Origin: an uncultured Pseudomonadota bacterium
GTDB lineage: Bacteria; Pseudomonadota; Gammaproteobacteria; Burkholderiales; SG8-39
Reading direction: 5' to 3'
DNA: 64,000 nt
NCBI GenBank assembly: GCA_903829815.1
Contig: CAIKRR010000029.1
Span: 1-64,000 of the forward strand
The notes under the pieces are model-generated. The model worked only from the letters and a program-made list of their open reading frames with translations. It ran no database searches and was not told the DNA's origin. A program made the position numbers and the translations under genes. Below, piece after piece: positions 1 to 8,011 of the stretch. Within the stretch, counting starts at the first letter, position 1. Each line of letters begins with the position of its first letter.

Positions 1-2
1 GT

Positions 3-1010
3 TCCGTGACCGCCAACCTCGCCGCTGCATGGACGGCAACCTCAGGCACCCAGAACCTCGGTACCGCCACCATCATGGCCAATGGTTTCAATGCCAACTT
101 AGCCGCTGCCACCACCAGCGTCGCGGGTGATCATGGCTTTACCCTCAACAACACGGGCGGTGCAAACGCTGTCACCCTCACCGGATCGGCACTCGCTGAC
201 ACCATCATCGGGGGCCAGACCGGCGACATCTTGGTTGGCGGCTCCGGCATCGACACCTTCCAGGTCACCAGCGGTACCGAATATCTTGCCGACCTCGCCA
301 ACGGCGGTACGGGAGAAATTCTTGGTGTTGCCGCCGGCGCGACAGCCAATGCATACCTGGCAGCAGACTGGAACGCGACCGCAGCCTCGCTGAATCTGGG
401 CACGGCGGGTATTTACGCGAATGGTCACAACGTCAACATGTCACTCGCCAACACATCAGCCTCGGGCGCACAAGGGTACGGGATCTGGGACTCGAGTAGT
501 TCCGGTACCACCACGAATGCGGTCACTCTGGTCGGCTCCGGCGGAGCCGACGGACTCTACGCCTCGCATGCACTCGACAGCCTGACAGGAGGCGGGGGCC
601 GCGACTGGTTTGAGATAGCCAGTGCCCTCGGAATATCAGGTACTACGGCCACGAGCCCCGTGAAGATTACAGACTTTGCAGTCGGCACGGCAGGCGACCA
701 TGTGTATGCGGAGACGGTATATGCCGCCGGCCACACCCTCCACGCCGACACGAACAACATCGGCGCTGGCTGGACGCTCAACAACGGGTTCGCCACCATG
801 GCAAGTTCGACCGTCGCTTCATTCTTCACCATGTGCAAGTCGCTCACCTTCACCGCCGACACGGCCATCGGATACAGCGACGGCACCAATGCCTGGCTCT
901 ATCTCATGACTGAGGGTAGCCAGGCCAACAGTTCCTTCGTCGAACTGCTTGGCGTCAACGCCACCATGATGTCGGCGATTGCGGCGGCGAACACCATTCA
1001 TATTGGTTGA
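3..1010 (+). CDS. RTX-like calcium-binding repeat protein, C-terminal part (5' end outside window)
   Basis: The reading frame is open to the left edge, so the gene starts upstream; the GTG at 6 is an internal valine. The visible 335 residues are rich in Gly, Ala, Thr, Ser and Asn. They contain two copies of a unit of about 115 residues: an Asn-Leu-Gly-Thr segment at residues 17 and 130, an AVTL-GS segment at 55 and 172, and Gly-Gly-x-Gly-x-Asp-x-Phe turns at 78 and 195. These turns are RTX-type calcium-binding nonapeptide motifs. An ITDF segment near 221 resembles the conserved end of the RTX roll before the uncleaved C-terminal secretion signal. Proteins of this build normally leave the cell by a type I secretion system; none is encoded here. 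The class is fairly sure; the function (adhesin, surface layer or enzyme) lies in the missing N-terminal part. Confidence 0.7.
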   Translation, partial: SVTANLAAAWTATSGTQNLGTATIMANGFNANLAAATTSVAGDHGFTLNNTGGANAVTLTGSALADTIIGGQTGDILVGGSGIDTFQVTSGTEYLADLANGGTGEILGVAAGATANAYLAADWNATAASLNLGTAGIYANGHNVNMSLANTSASGAQGYGIWDSSSSGTTTNAVTLVGSGGADGLYASHALDSLTGGGGRDWFEIASALGISGTTATSPVKITDFAVGTAGDHVYAETVYAAGHTLHADTNNIGAGWTLNNGFATMASSTVASFFTMCKSLTFTADTAIGYSDGTNAWLYLMTEGSQANSSFVELLGVNATMMSAIAAANTIHIG

Positions 1011-1267
1011 GCCTCAAGGGTTTCGGGGCGAGTACCCTGGGTAGCACTGAAAGTGCAGTCCCCCGCTTGCTGCACCGCAGGTGATCTGACTGGGCATACC
1101 GGGGTGCTTGTCCGATCGCGATCGGCGACGCAGCGCGAGATACTCGGTCTGCGAAACGGCTGACCATGGCGCCCCGAGCACGTCAGGCCCTGCACAACCC
1201 TCACCTGCCACCACCACTGCGGTACATTCAGCTTGGCATTCACTGCCCAACCATCCAGGAGACCCTG

Positions 1268-1579
1268 ATGCACGCCACCGCCCACCCATCCGTCGTGAAG
1301 CCTCTGGCTGCCGCCGCGCTGCTCTTCCTCGCGCTCAGCAGCACCGCCATGGCCACTGGCAAGGCCACCTGCGACGCCGGACCGCAATCGGGCTGGCAGA
1401 CTCAGGAGCAACTGAGCAGCATGCTGAGCGGCAAGGGCTGGCAGGTCCGTCGCATCAAGGTCGATGGCGGTTGCTACGAGGTCTACGCCATGAACGAGCG
1501 TGGCGAGCGGGTCGAGGCCTACTTCCACCCGCGCACCTTCGCCCCGGTGCCGACCGGCTCCAAAGACCACAAGGGCTGA
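1268..1579 (+). CDS. PepSY-domain periplasmic protein
   Basis: A 103-residue protein with a signal peptide: hydrophobic stretch at about residues 10-27 and a likely cut after Ala-Met-Ala near 29. The mature part is a single PepSY-type domain: an amphipathic helix (Gln-Glu-Gln-Leu...), then a strand with Trp-Gln-Val-Arg-Arg-Ile-Lys-Val and a Cys-Tyr-Glu-Val-Tyr strand. Two cysteines in the mature protein could form a disulfide. The ATG at 1268 is chosen because AGGAG lies at 1257-1261, six bases upstream, and because only this start gives a clean signal peptide. The next gene is a cytochrome b561, a common partner of small PepSY proteins, so the two probably work together in periplasmic or membrane electron transfer. 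The molecular role of such PepSY proteins is not settled. Confidence 0.8.
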   Translation: MHATAHPSVVKPLAAAALLFLALSSTAMATGKATCDAGPQSGWQTQEQLSSMLSGKGWQVRRIKVDGGCYEVYAMNERGERVEAYFHPRTFAPVPTGSKDHKG

Positions 1580-1616
1580 GCCCGAAGCCCGCAGGCCAGC
1601 CACGAGCCGATACGCC

Positions 1617-2201
1617 TTGAACGCCTCTGCGAAGCCACCTGCCGACTCGCCTCGCGCCACGATCAAGGTCTGGGACTTGCTGGTACGCCTGCTCCACTGG
1701 ACACTGGTTGTGGGGGTGCTGATCGCCTGGGCAACCAGCGAAACCGATCAGCCAATCGCCCAACAGTTGCACGAGTGGGCTGGCTTCACGGTGCTGGGTG
1801 TCATCGCGCTGCGGCTTTTCTGGGGCCTGGTGGGAAGTCGGCATGCCCGTTTCGGGCAGTTCGTTCGCGGCCCGGGGCAGACCCTGCGTTACGCCCGCCA
1901 GACACTCCACTCGAGCGAACCGCGACACCTGGGCCACAACCCGCTCGGCGCCTGGATGATTGTGGCGCTACTGAGCGTGGGCTTCCTGGCTGCCGGCAGT
2001 GGCTGGCTCTCCATCACCGACCGCTACTGGGGCGAGGCGTGGCTGGCCGAATCGCATGAGTTCCTGGCCAATCTGCTCTTGAGTCTCGCTGCGATCCACG
2101 TGGGCGGCGTCCTGTTTGCCAGCCTGCGCCATCGCGAGAATCTGATACGCGCCATGTTCAGCGGCCGCAAACGCCCGCCTGAACTGGACGATATCGACTG
2201 A
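1617..2201 (+). CDS. cytochrome b561 family protein
   Basis: Four-helix membrane cytochrome expected to carry two b hemes and pass electrons between the quinone pool and a partner. From the TTG start it has 194 residues. Membrane helices are at about 24-40, 55-73, 110-128 and 148-168. Candidate heme-ligand histidines are His27 (in Leu-His-Trp), His52, His147 and His161. The C-terminus is short, charged and cytoplasmic. No ATG fits the N-terminus without a long overlap with the PepSY gene; TTG at 1617 puts the conserved Val-Trp-Asp segment near residue 18, as usual for the family, but it has only a weak ribosome site, so the start is uncertain. It lies 37 bases after the PepSY gene, probably in the same transcript. 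Confidence 0.82.
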   Translation: MNASAKPPADSPRATIKVWDLLVRLLHWTLVVGVLIAWATSETDQPIAQQLHEWAGFTVLGVIALRLFWGLVGSRHARFGQFVRGPGQTLRYARQTLHSSEPRHLGHNPLGAWMIVALLSVGFLAAGSGWLSITDRYWGEAWLAESHEFLANLLLSLAAIHVGGVLFASLRHRENLIRAMFSGRKRPPELDDID

Positions 2202-2214
2202 ACACCCGCTGAGG

Positions 2215-2431
2215 GCGCGGCAGCCTCGCTCCACGCCCCGATCAGGTCGACCACCTCGCAGTCCATGCCGATGAACCCCTGCCAGTGAAATGCCCCACAG
2301 GCACGCCCGCCGGGTTTGCTCCCCCCGTCGACCATCACGAGGGTGCTGACCAGCACATTGCGCAACCCCCGGAGGATGGACGGGACATCCGACGGAAAGT
2401 GCACGCCTTCGCAGGCGAGGATACTCCTCAC
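2215..2431 (-). pseudogene. possible coding remnant, unrecognised
   Basis: On the reverse strand between the cytochrome b561 and GhrA-like genes there is an open frame starting at a GTG (complement 2429-2431). Its translation looks like protein, with hydrophobic runs and segments such as LRNVLVSTLVMVDGG and GAFHWQGFIGMDCEVVDL. Third codon positions over this stretch are mostly G or C, as in the neighbouring real genes. Beyond about 2215 the frame runs antisense into the cytochrome gene, turns into Arg/Ser-rich text and stops at 2024. I do not recognise a family. It may be the 5' part of a truncated gene, a small intact gene with an unusual overlap, or chance. A homology search of this translation would decide. 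Confidence 0.25.
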
Positions 2432-2481
2432 TGAGGGCGCCCTGCGCTGCCCCAACTGACAACCGGACGCCAGACCCTCCC

Positions 2482-3426
2482 ATGACAACGACCCGCCGCG
2501 CGACTCTCGTCTTCTACAGTGCCATGGACGATTTTGGCGCCTGGCAAACGGCCCTGGCTGCAGCAGCGCCCCAGATCGAGGTACGGCTTGCCGAAGACAT
2601 CGAAGACCCGGCACTCGTGCGCTATGCCCTGGTGTGGAAGCCACCGACGGGCTTCTTTGCCCGCTACCCCTCAATGCAACTGGTGATCAACCTGGGAGCG
2701 GGCGTCGATTCTTTGCTCGGACGCACAGATCTCCCAGCGCTGCCGATCGCGCGCCTCTCCGACCCCGCGATGGCGCAGATGATGGCCGGCTATGTTTTGA
2801 TGGCTGTCCTTCGCCATGCCCGTGAAATCGTCTTCTTCCAGCGCGCGCAACGCGCTTCACGGTGGTCGTACCGTCACCCGAAGAGCGCCGACCAGACCCG
2901 GGTGGGCGTTCTCGGCCTGGGCGAACTGGGTGGCGTCGCCGCACTCGAACTGGCACGCCAGGGGTTTGATGTTCGTGGCTGGGCACGTACGCCGAAGACC
3001 CTCGAGGGCGTCGCCTGTGTCCACGGGCTCGATACGCTTGACGCCTTTCTGGCTGAAAGCCAGATTCTCGTCGTGATGCTGCCCCTCACCCCCGAGACAA
3101 CCGGGCTTCTTGACCGCAAGCGCTTGCAGCAGTTGCCGCGGGGCGTGTGCTTTGTCAACGTCTCGCGCGGCACGGTGGTCGATGAGGCGGCGCTCATTGA
3201 ACTGCTCCAGTCGGGCCATATCGCCGAGGCGACACTCGATGTCTTCGCGCACGAACCACTGGTGGCAGACAACCCGCTTTGGGCCATGGACCAGGTACTG
3301 ATCACCCCGCACCTGGCCTCAGTAGGCCTGCCCGCAACCGCCGCGCCGCAGATCGCCGAAAACATCCGTCGTGTCGAGTCCGGCGAAACCGTGCTGCATC
3401 GGGTCGATCCGGCCCGCGGCTACTGA
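2482..3426 (+). CDS. D-2-hydroxyacid dehydrogenase, glyoxylate/hydroxypyruvate reductase A type
   Basis: A 314-residue cytosolic NAD(P)H-dependent reductase of the D-isomer 2-hydroxyacid dehydrogenase family; GhrA-type members reduce glyoxylate and hydroxypyruvate. The Rossmann motif Gly-Leu-Gly-Glu-Leu-Gly is at 145-150, followed by a helix and a strand ending near Arg165-Trp167. The catalytic set is present: Arg229 (in VSRGTVVDE), Glu258 (DVFAHEPL) and His277 (TPHLASV). The short N-terminal half without a longer substrate domain and the Leu-Gly-Ala-Gly-Val-Asp segment at 71-76 match the GhrA branch rather than SerA or formate dehydrogenase. The gene stands alone; about 280 bases separate it from the upstream gene. 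Physiological substrate is inferred from family only. Confidence 0.85.
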   Translation: MTTTRRATLVFYSAMDDFGAWQTALAAAAPQIEVRLAEDIEDPALVRYALVWKPPTGFFARYPSMQLVINLGAGVDSLLGRTDLPALPIARLSDPAMAQMMAGYVLMAVLRHAREIVFFQRAQRASRWSYRHPKSADQTRVGVLGLGELGGVAALELARQGFDVRGWARTPKTLEGVACVHGLDTLDAFLAESQILVVMLPLTPETTGLLDRKRLQQLPRGVCFVNVSRGTVVDEAALIELLQSGHIAEATLDVFAHEPLVADNPLWAMDQVLITPHLASVGLPATAAPQIAENIRRVESGETVLHRVDPARGY

Positions 3427-3870
3427 TTGGCGTCAGCATAGGGGCCGCGCCCCGCACCGAGCCCGGCCGAGACGAGTCGCAAACACCGAGCCAGGGTGAG
3501 CAGTCAATGCCCTGCCCTGCAGCCCCACCCTTGATGGCTGGCATCGACACGCGAACCACAATCGAAAAACGCACCTGATTTCGAATCATTGCGCATCGAT
3601 TTCGCCTACTTTCAGCGTGCTAATTTCATGGCCGTGCGGGAAGCGGCCGGCTGAGTCTTCGTTTTGGGCATCTTCTGCATGCTTTTCCCGCCACCCTGCG
3701 ACTGGGAATGTTCCAGCTCAGGTGCTGACACCCTACCTCTGGGGCCTCTGGGGCCCCTGCACGGCCCGCTCTGGATGATCGGACCACCCAGGTCAACCGC
3801 AACCCTGGTTCGAGGGCGTTCCCTCGAGCGCACGCCACTTCACTGACCCGACTGGGCCGACCCTGACCGC
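3427..3870. other. 444-base gap upstream of the anion-transporter operon
   Basis: I see no convincing gene here; the short open frames on both strands have low-complexity or Arg-rich translations. Two features stand out. A direct repeat GATTTCG occurs at 3577-3583 and 3598-3604, exactly 21 bases start to start, or two helical turns, in a locally AT-richer stretch with the sequence TAATTT just downstream at 3621-3626. A strong GC hairpin, GGGGCC at 3741-3746 pairing with GGCCCC at 3752-3757 over a five-base loop, lies about 115 bases before the transporter ATG and would sit in its mRNA leader if transcription starts near the repeat. Promoter and operator roles are inferred. Confidence 0.35.
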
Positions 3871-5775
3871 ATGAATCCCCTCGACAGCATCGGCGTTGAC
3901 ACTCTGCGACGCGAGTTTTTCATGCAGATGCTTGGCACCGAGGAACGCGCCCGTCTGCTGGCGCGCACGGGCTCACGCACGCTTCAAGCTGGTGAGGTGC
4001 TGTGCGACGCAAGCACACCGCCCACCGAGGTCTACCTGCTTGATAGTGGCATATTGACAGTCGACACAAACGCGGCAGAACCGATCAGAAGCGGTTTCGT
4101 CGGCGCAGAACTGGTCATCGGCGCTCGCAGCTATCAGGCGCCAGTGCGCGCGTTGGAACCGGCCCGCGTCTTCGTGCTGCCGGCAGAGGACCTCGCGGCG
4201 CTGTCTTCACAGCACCCCCAGTTGAAAACATTGATGTACGACGCCCAGCGACGTATCAGTGCCGCAGCCGCGGCCGACACGGCCGCGCCAGAGGCGGTCG
4301 CCAGCCCGAGTGCGGGAGCGACTCCGGTCGTGAGCGCGAGTCCTCCGGCCAGCACAGGCACGGCTTCGTCGGCCCTTGCCCGCCAGATCGTGGGCTGGCT
4401 CTGCGCGATCGGGCTACCCCTCATCGTCTGGCAGACCTGCATCGGGGCGGGGCTGGGAAAGGAAGCCGGGTACTTCCTCGGCGTCGTTACCAGTGCAGTC
4501 GCGATGTGGATCTTCGCACTGGTACCGCCGTTCGTACCGGCGCTCTACAGCGTGCTCGCCTGCATCCTGCTCGACGTGGCGCCAGCCCCGGTCATTCTCG
4601 CCGGATTCTCCTCGACGGGTTTCTACATGCTGCTCAGCATCTTCGCGATCGGCACGCTGATGGTGATGTCGGGCCTAACCTATCGCATCTCGCTGCACAT
4701 CATGAAGCGGGTGCCCCCAACCGCGCTCTGGTACAGCCTCAGTCTCTTTGTCTACGGCCTCATCCTGACGCCGATCATTCCATCACAACTGGGGCGTACG
4801 ACCATCATCGCGCCTTTCCTGTCGACCCTCATCGAAACAACCGGGGCGAAGGGGCGGGATCCGCTGGTGGCCCACTACATCGCGGCTGCGCTCGCGGGGA
4901 TCGGACTCACGGCCTCGGTCTTCCTCACCGGGCAACCAGCCAACCTCATCGTCTACGGCCTGCTTGATGCCCAGACGCAATTCGCCTTTGGCTGGATCCA
5001 GTGGCTCTCCGCCGCAGCGGTCACCGGCGCCTGCCTGACGGGCCTCTACCTCGCCTACGCTCTCATCCAGTTCAGGAAGATCAAGCGGCCCGGGCTCCCG
5101 CGACATCTGATCGAGGCGCAGCTGCGCACATTGGGCCCGATGAACGGCACCGAGCGCATGGCACTGGCCGGCATCGCACTGGTCATCGTTGGCATTCTCA
5201 CCACGTCCTTTCACAAGGTCGAAATCGCCTGGGTCACCGTGGCCATCATGGTCTCCCTGCTTCTGCTCGGCAGCATCCAGCGCGACGACATCAACAAACG
5301 CATCGACTGGACGACGCTCATCCTCATCGCATCGGTCGTGGCTTGGGTGCCGATCATGAAGGTCACCGGGCTTGACACGCTCATAGCGCGATCGTTCACC
5401 TGGGTCGGCGTCTACATGAAGACCGAATTGCCGCTCTTCATTCTCGCCCTGGGTGCGAGCATCGCGATCCTGCGACTTGCGCTGCCTGCCAATGTCGTCG
5501 GCATCCTGCTCTTCAGCATGTTCCTGCCACTGGCCGAGCAGGCAGGCTTCTCCACCTGGCTCATCGGATTCATCATCCTTTCGCTCTCCGAGATCTACAT
5601 CTTCCCCTACCAGGCGCCCTACAACATCCAGATGGAGAACCATCTGACCAGCACCGGGCAGGATCGTCTCTATGACAGCAAGCGGCTCATCCACTTCAAC
5701 CTGGTGATCAGCCTCTTCAGGATCGTCGCAGTGCTTGCCGCGATCCCGTTCTGGAAGTACCTCAACATCCTATGA
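3871..5775 (+). CDS. DASS/SLC13-type anion transporter with N-terminal cyclic-nucleotide-binding-like domain
   Basis: A 634-residue fusion. Residues 15-125 look like a cNMP-binding (CRP-like) beta-roll, with Val-Tyr-Leu-Leu-Asp-Ser-Gly-Ile at 54-61 and a Phe-Val-Gly-Ala-Glu-Leu turn at 76-81, but without the usual phosphate-cassette Arg, so cAMP binding is doubtful. Residues 130-168 are an Ala/Ser/Pro linker. From about 170 the protein is a divalent-anion:Na+ symporter-type permease with about 11-12 membrane helices. It has two hairpin-like motifs, Ile-Pro-Ser-Gln-Leu-Gly-Arg-Thr-Thr at 303-311 and Thr-Gly-Gln-Pro-Ala-Asn at 353-358, in the positions of the substrate- and Na+-binding SNT-type motifs. 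Family members carry di- and tricarboxylates or sulfate; the substrate here is unknown. The stop overlaps the next ATG by four bases, so the two are coupled. The soluble domain probably gates or senses. Confidence 0.82.
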   Translation: MNPLDSIGVDTLRREFFMQMLGTEERARLLARTGSRTLQAGEVLCDASTPPTEVYLLDSGILTVDTNAAEPIRSGFVGAELVIGARSYQAPVRALEPARVFVLPAEDLAALSSQHPQLKTLMYDAQRRISAAAAADTAAPEAVASPSAGATPVVSASPPASTGTASSALARQIVGWLCAIGLPLIVWQTCIGAGLGKEAGYFLGVVTSAVAMWIFALVPPFVPALYSVLACILLDVAPAPVILAGFSSTGFYMLLSIFAIGTLMVMSGLTYRISLHIMKRVPPTALWYSLSLFVYGLILTPIIPSQLGRTTIIAPFLSTLIETTGAKGRDPLVAHYIAAALAGIGLTASVFLTGQPANLIVYGLLDAQTQFAFGWIQWLSAAAVTGACLTGLYLAYALIQFRKIKRPGLPRHLIEAQLRTLGPMNGTERMALAGIALVIVGILTTSFHKVEIAWVTVAIMVSLLLLGSIQRDDINKRIDWTTLILIASVVAWVPIMKVTGLDTLIARSFTWVGVYMKTELPLFILALGASIAILRLALPANVVGILLFSMFLPLAEQAGFSTWLIGFIILSLSEIYIFPYQAPYNIQMENHLTSTGQDRLYDSKRLIHFNLVISLFRIVAVLAAIPFWKYLNIL

Positions 5776-6818
5776 GCAAGCAACGCATCCTGCTGCTGGC
5801 CAAACTGGCGTTCCTCGTCATTTTCTGTGCGCTGGTCTTCTATCACAAGCAGACCAAGCCTCGGATCATGGTGATCCACAGCTACAGCGCCGACTACAGC
5901 TGGGTTCAGGAAATCAACACCGGCATCAGTCGCTTCTTTGACAAGCACACCAATGCAACGCTGCGCTGGCATTACATGGATTTGCAGAAACACACCGATG
6001 CCGATTCGGTGCGTACTGCAACAACCATTGCGTCGGGCACGATCGAGCAGTGGAAGCCAGACATCATCGTCCTCTTCGATGACATTGCACAGAAGAAGGT
6101 CGGCATGCTCTACCTGGACGATCCGAGGGTGAAGATCGTGTTCGGCGGCGTCAACGCAAAGGCCTCCGACTACCAGTACGACACCGCGAAGAATGTCACC
6201 GGAATCCTCGAACGAAAGCCGCTCGCCGCCATCGAAGACACCATCGCGGTGCTTGCAACGACCTCCGGCGTTCCGGCAACGCGCAAGCCTCGAGCCCTGC
6301 TCATCGGCGATGCATCGTTTTCCTTCAGTGCTGGTTTGATTGCGTACGCAGCGCCCGAATATGTCTGGCAGAAGACCGACTGGCAAAAGCCGATCGCGGT
6401 CGAAACCTTCGACCAGTGGAAGGAGCAGGTTGCGCTCGCGCAGAGGGCGGCAGACGTACTCCTGCTGAGTGACTACCGCACCTTGCGCCTCACGCCGGGC
6501 GGCAAGGTGTTCGCCAATCCGAAGGAAGTGATCGCCTGGACCGAGGCCAACAGCAAGATCCCTGTGCTCGGACTGGTTGCCATCAGCACCGAGGACGGCG
6601 GTGCAATCTCGATCGCCGCATCAGGCTTCGAACAAGGCTCGATCGCGGCCGAAATGGCGTACGACATCAGTCAGGGCAAAGCCCCGAGTGCCATCCCGAT
6701 CAAGTCGACCGAGCAATATCTGATTGGATTGCGCAAATCGGCGATGGTGAATCGCGGCATCGAACTCCCCTCGATCTACGAAGCGTTTGCTCGTGCGACC
6801 GACAAGTTCTTCCCCTGA
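5772..6818 (+). CDS. membrane-anchored ABC_sub_bind-type periplasmic binding protein
   Basis: A 348-residue protein with an uncleaved-looking N-terminal membrane helix at about 8-24, followed by Tyr-His-Lys and a periplasmic domain. The fold signals match the ABC_sub_bind (DUF534-like) family: a first strand ending in Val-Ile-His-Ser-Tyr-Ser at 34-39, then Pro-Asp-Ile-Ile-Val-Leu-Phe-Asp-Asp at 95-103, and Val-Phe-Gly-Gly-Val-Asn at about 122-127. It begins inside the stop codon of the anion transporter gene and no ABC permease or ATPase is nearby. It is therefore more likely a ligand sensor or delivery partner for that transporter than part of an ABC importer. The missing signal-peptidase site is judged by eye. 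Function unknown. Confidence 0.65.
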   Translation: MSKQRILLLAKLAFLVIFCALVFYHKQTKPRIMVIHSYSADYSWVQEINTGISRFFDKHTNATLRWHYMDLQKHTDADSVRTATTIASGTIEQWKPDIIVLFDDIAQKKVGMLYLDDPRVKIVFGGVNAKASDYQYDTAKNVTGILERKPLAAIEDTIAVLATTSGVPATRKPRALLIGDASFSFSAGLIAYAAPEYVWQKTDWQKPIAVETFDQWKEQVALAQRAADVLLLSDYRTLRLTPGGKVFANPKEVIAWTEANSKIPVLGLVAISTEDGGAISIAASGFEQGSIAAEMAYDISQGKAPSAIPIKSTEQYLIGLRKSAMVNRGIELPSIYEAFARATDKFFP

Positions 6819-6875
6819 AACACCGGCAGGGTGGCCATCCGGATCGGTACCCTGCAAGGCCCACCACAGAGCGCA

Positions 6876-7931
6876 ATGAGCAACCGCACGCTTCGCATCG
6901 GCATACACGGCTTCGGACGCATCGGCCGATCGGTCTTCCGCATCATCCACGAGCGAGGCACGGCCGATGTCGTCGCGATCAATGACATCAATCCGGACAC
7001 TGACAACATCGCTTATCTGCTTCGCCACGATTCCATTCACGGACGCTTTCGGGGACACCTGGCAGTGGACGGTGAAGCGCTGATCGTCGACGGCCATCGC
7101 ATCGCCGTGACGCACCTGCCCCACATGACCGATGTCGCCTGGCAGGCCTTGGGCGTCGATGTGCTGATCGATGCCACTTCAAGCAAGGCCAGCATTCTGA
7201 GCGCCGACGCGCAATCCGACGTGGCGGAGTTCTATGTCAAGACGCACGCAGTCTACGGAGCGGATGACATCAACACCCTTATATTCGGAATCAACGAGAA
7301 CAACTTCGATCCGCGCATCCACAAACGCATTTCGACCAGTATCTGCGATGCGGTCGCCCTGTGCCCGCTCGTGATGCTGCTCGAGAAAGCCTATGGTGTG
7401 AAAAGCGGGTTTCTCACCACATTGCATCCCTGGCTCGCCGATCAGCAACTGATGGATGTCAATGCCAATCCAGAGCATCTGGCCGATGACCTGCAATCGC
7501 ACTATGCGCTCGGGCGCTCGGCCATCAACAACCTCATTCCGAAGTCGACTTCGGCCCTGCGGGCAGCGGCTGTGCTCCTGCCAGGCATCGATGACCGGCT
7601 GGCCAGCCTCTCCTATCGCGTTCCGACGAACATCGTCTCAAGCGCGGTCCTCCAGCTTACGCTGGGCGCGCCGGCAACCCGTGCTGCCATCATCGACGTG
7701 TTCCGACAGGCTGAAGCCAGGCAGCGCTGGCCTATCGTGACGAGCAGCGTGGAACCCAGAGTGTCGCTCGACTACGCCGGCTCTCCCTTCTCCGTCGCCA
7801 TCGACGAGCGCTGGACCACCCTCCAGAACAAGTGCGATCTGCGTCTCATGTACTGGTACGACAACGAGTGGGGCTACAGTTCACGCGTCGTCGATGCCAT
7901 CGACTTGATCGCCCAGGGCAGGCCACACTGA
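6876..7931 (+). CDS. glyceraldehyde-3-phosphate dehydrogenase paralogue with altered active-site loop
   Basis: A 351-residue protein with the full GAPDH fold. The NAD-binding start is Gly-Phe-Gly-Arg-Ile-Gly-Arg-Ser at 12-19, Asn36-Asp37 follows in the dinucleotide site, and the C-terminus carries Trp-Tyr-Asp-Asn-Glu-Trp-Gly-Tyr at 327-334. The catalytic segment is unusual. Where canonical enzymes read Ser-Cys-Thr-Thr-Asn-Cys-Leu-Ala-Pro, this one reads Ile-Cys157-Asp-Ala-Val-Ala-Leu-Cys-Pro. The catalytic Cys157 and the base His184 are kept, but the two Thr and the Asn are lost. This suggests a different aldehyde substrate or reduced activity. ATG 6876 is chosen over a longer frame from 6831 because the family start lies right before the Rossmann strand. 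It is 57 bases after the binding-protein gene, probably the last gene of the operon. Confidence 0.8.
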   Translation: MSNRTLRIGIHGFGRIGRSVFRIIHERGTADVVAINDINPDTDNIAYLLRHDSIHGRFRGHLAVDGEALIVDGHRIAVTHLPHMTDVAWQALGVDVLIDATSSKASILSADAQSDVAEFYVKTHAVYGADDINTLIFGINENNFDPRIHKRISTSICDAVALCPLVMLLEKAYGVKSGFLTTLHPWLADQQLMDVNANPEHLADDLQSHYALGRSAINNLIPKSTSALRAAAVLLPGIDDRLASLSYRVPTNIVSSAVLQLTLGAPATRAAIIDVFRQAEARQRWPIVTSSVEPRVSLDYAGSPFSVAIDERWTTLQNKCDLRLMYWYDNEWGYSSRVVDAIDLIAQGRPH

Positions 7932-8011
7932 GGCGCGCAGGTCCGCCCCCGATACCCTGAAACGCGACAGCGCCAAACGCTGCATCGAGCAAGCTCAAGC
8001 GCGAACCGCAC

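Noticed and set aside
1112-1125. 14-base perfect palindrome CCGATCGCGATCGG before the PepSY gene
   Set aside because: In GC-rich DNA of this size a few such palindromes are expected by chance, and it is not placed like a clear operator.
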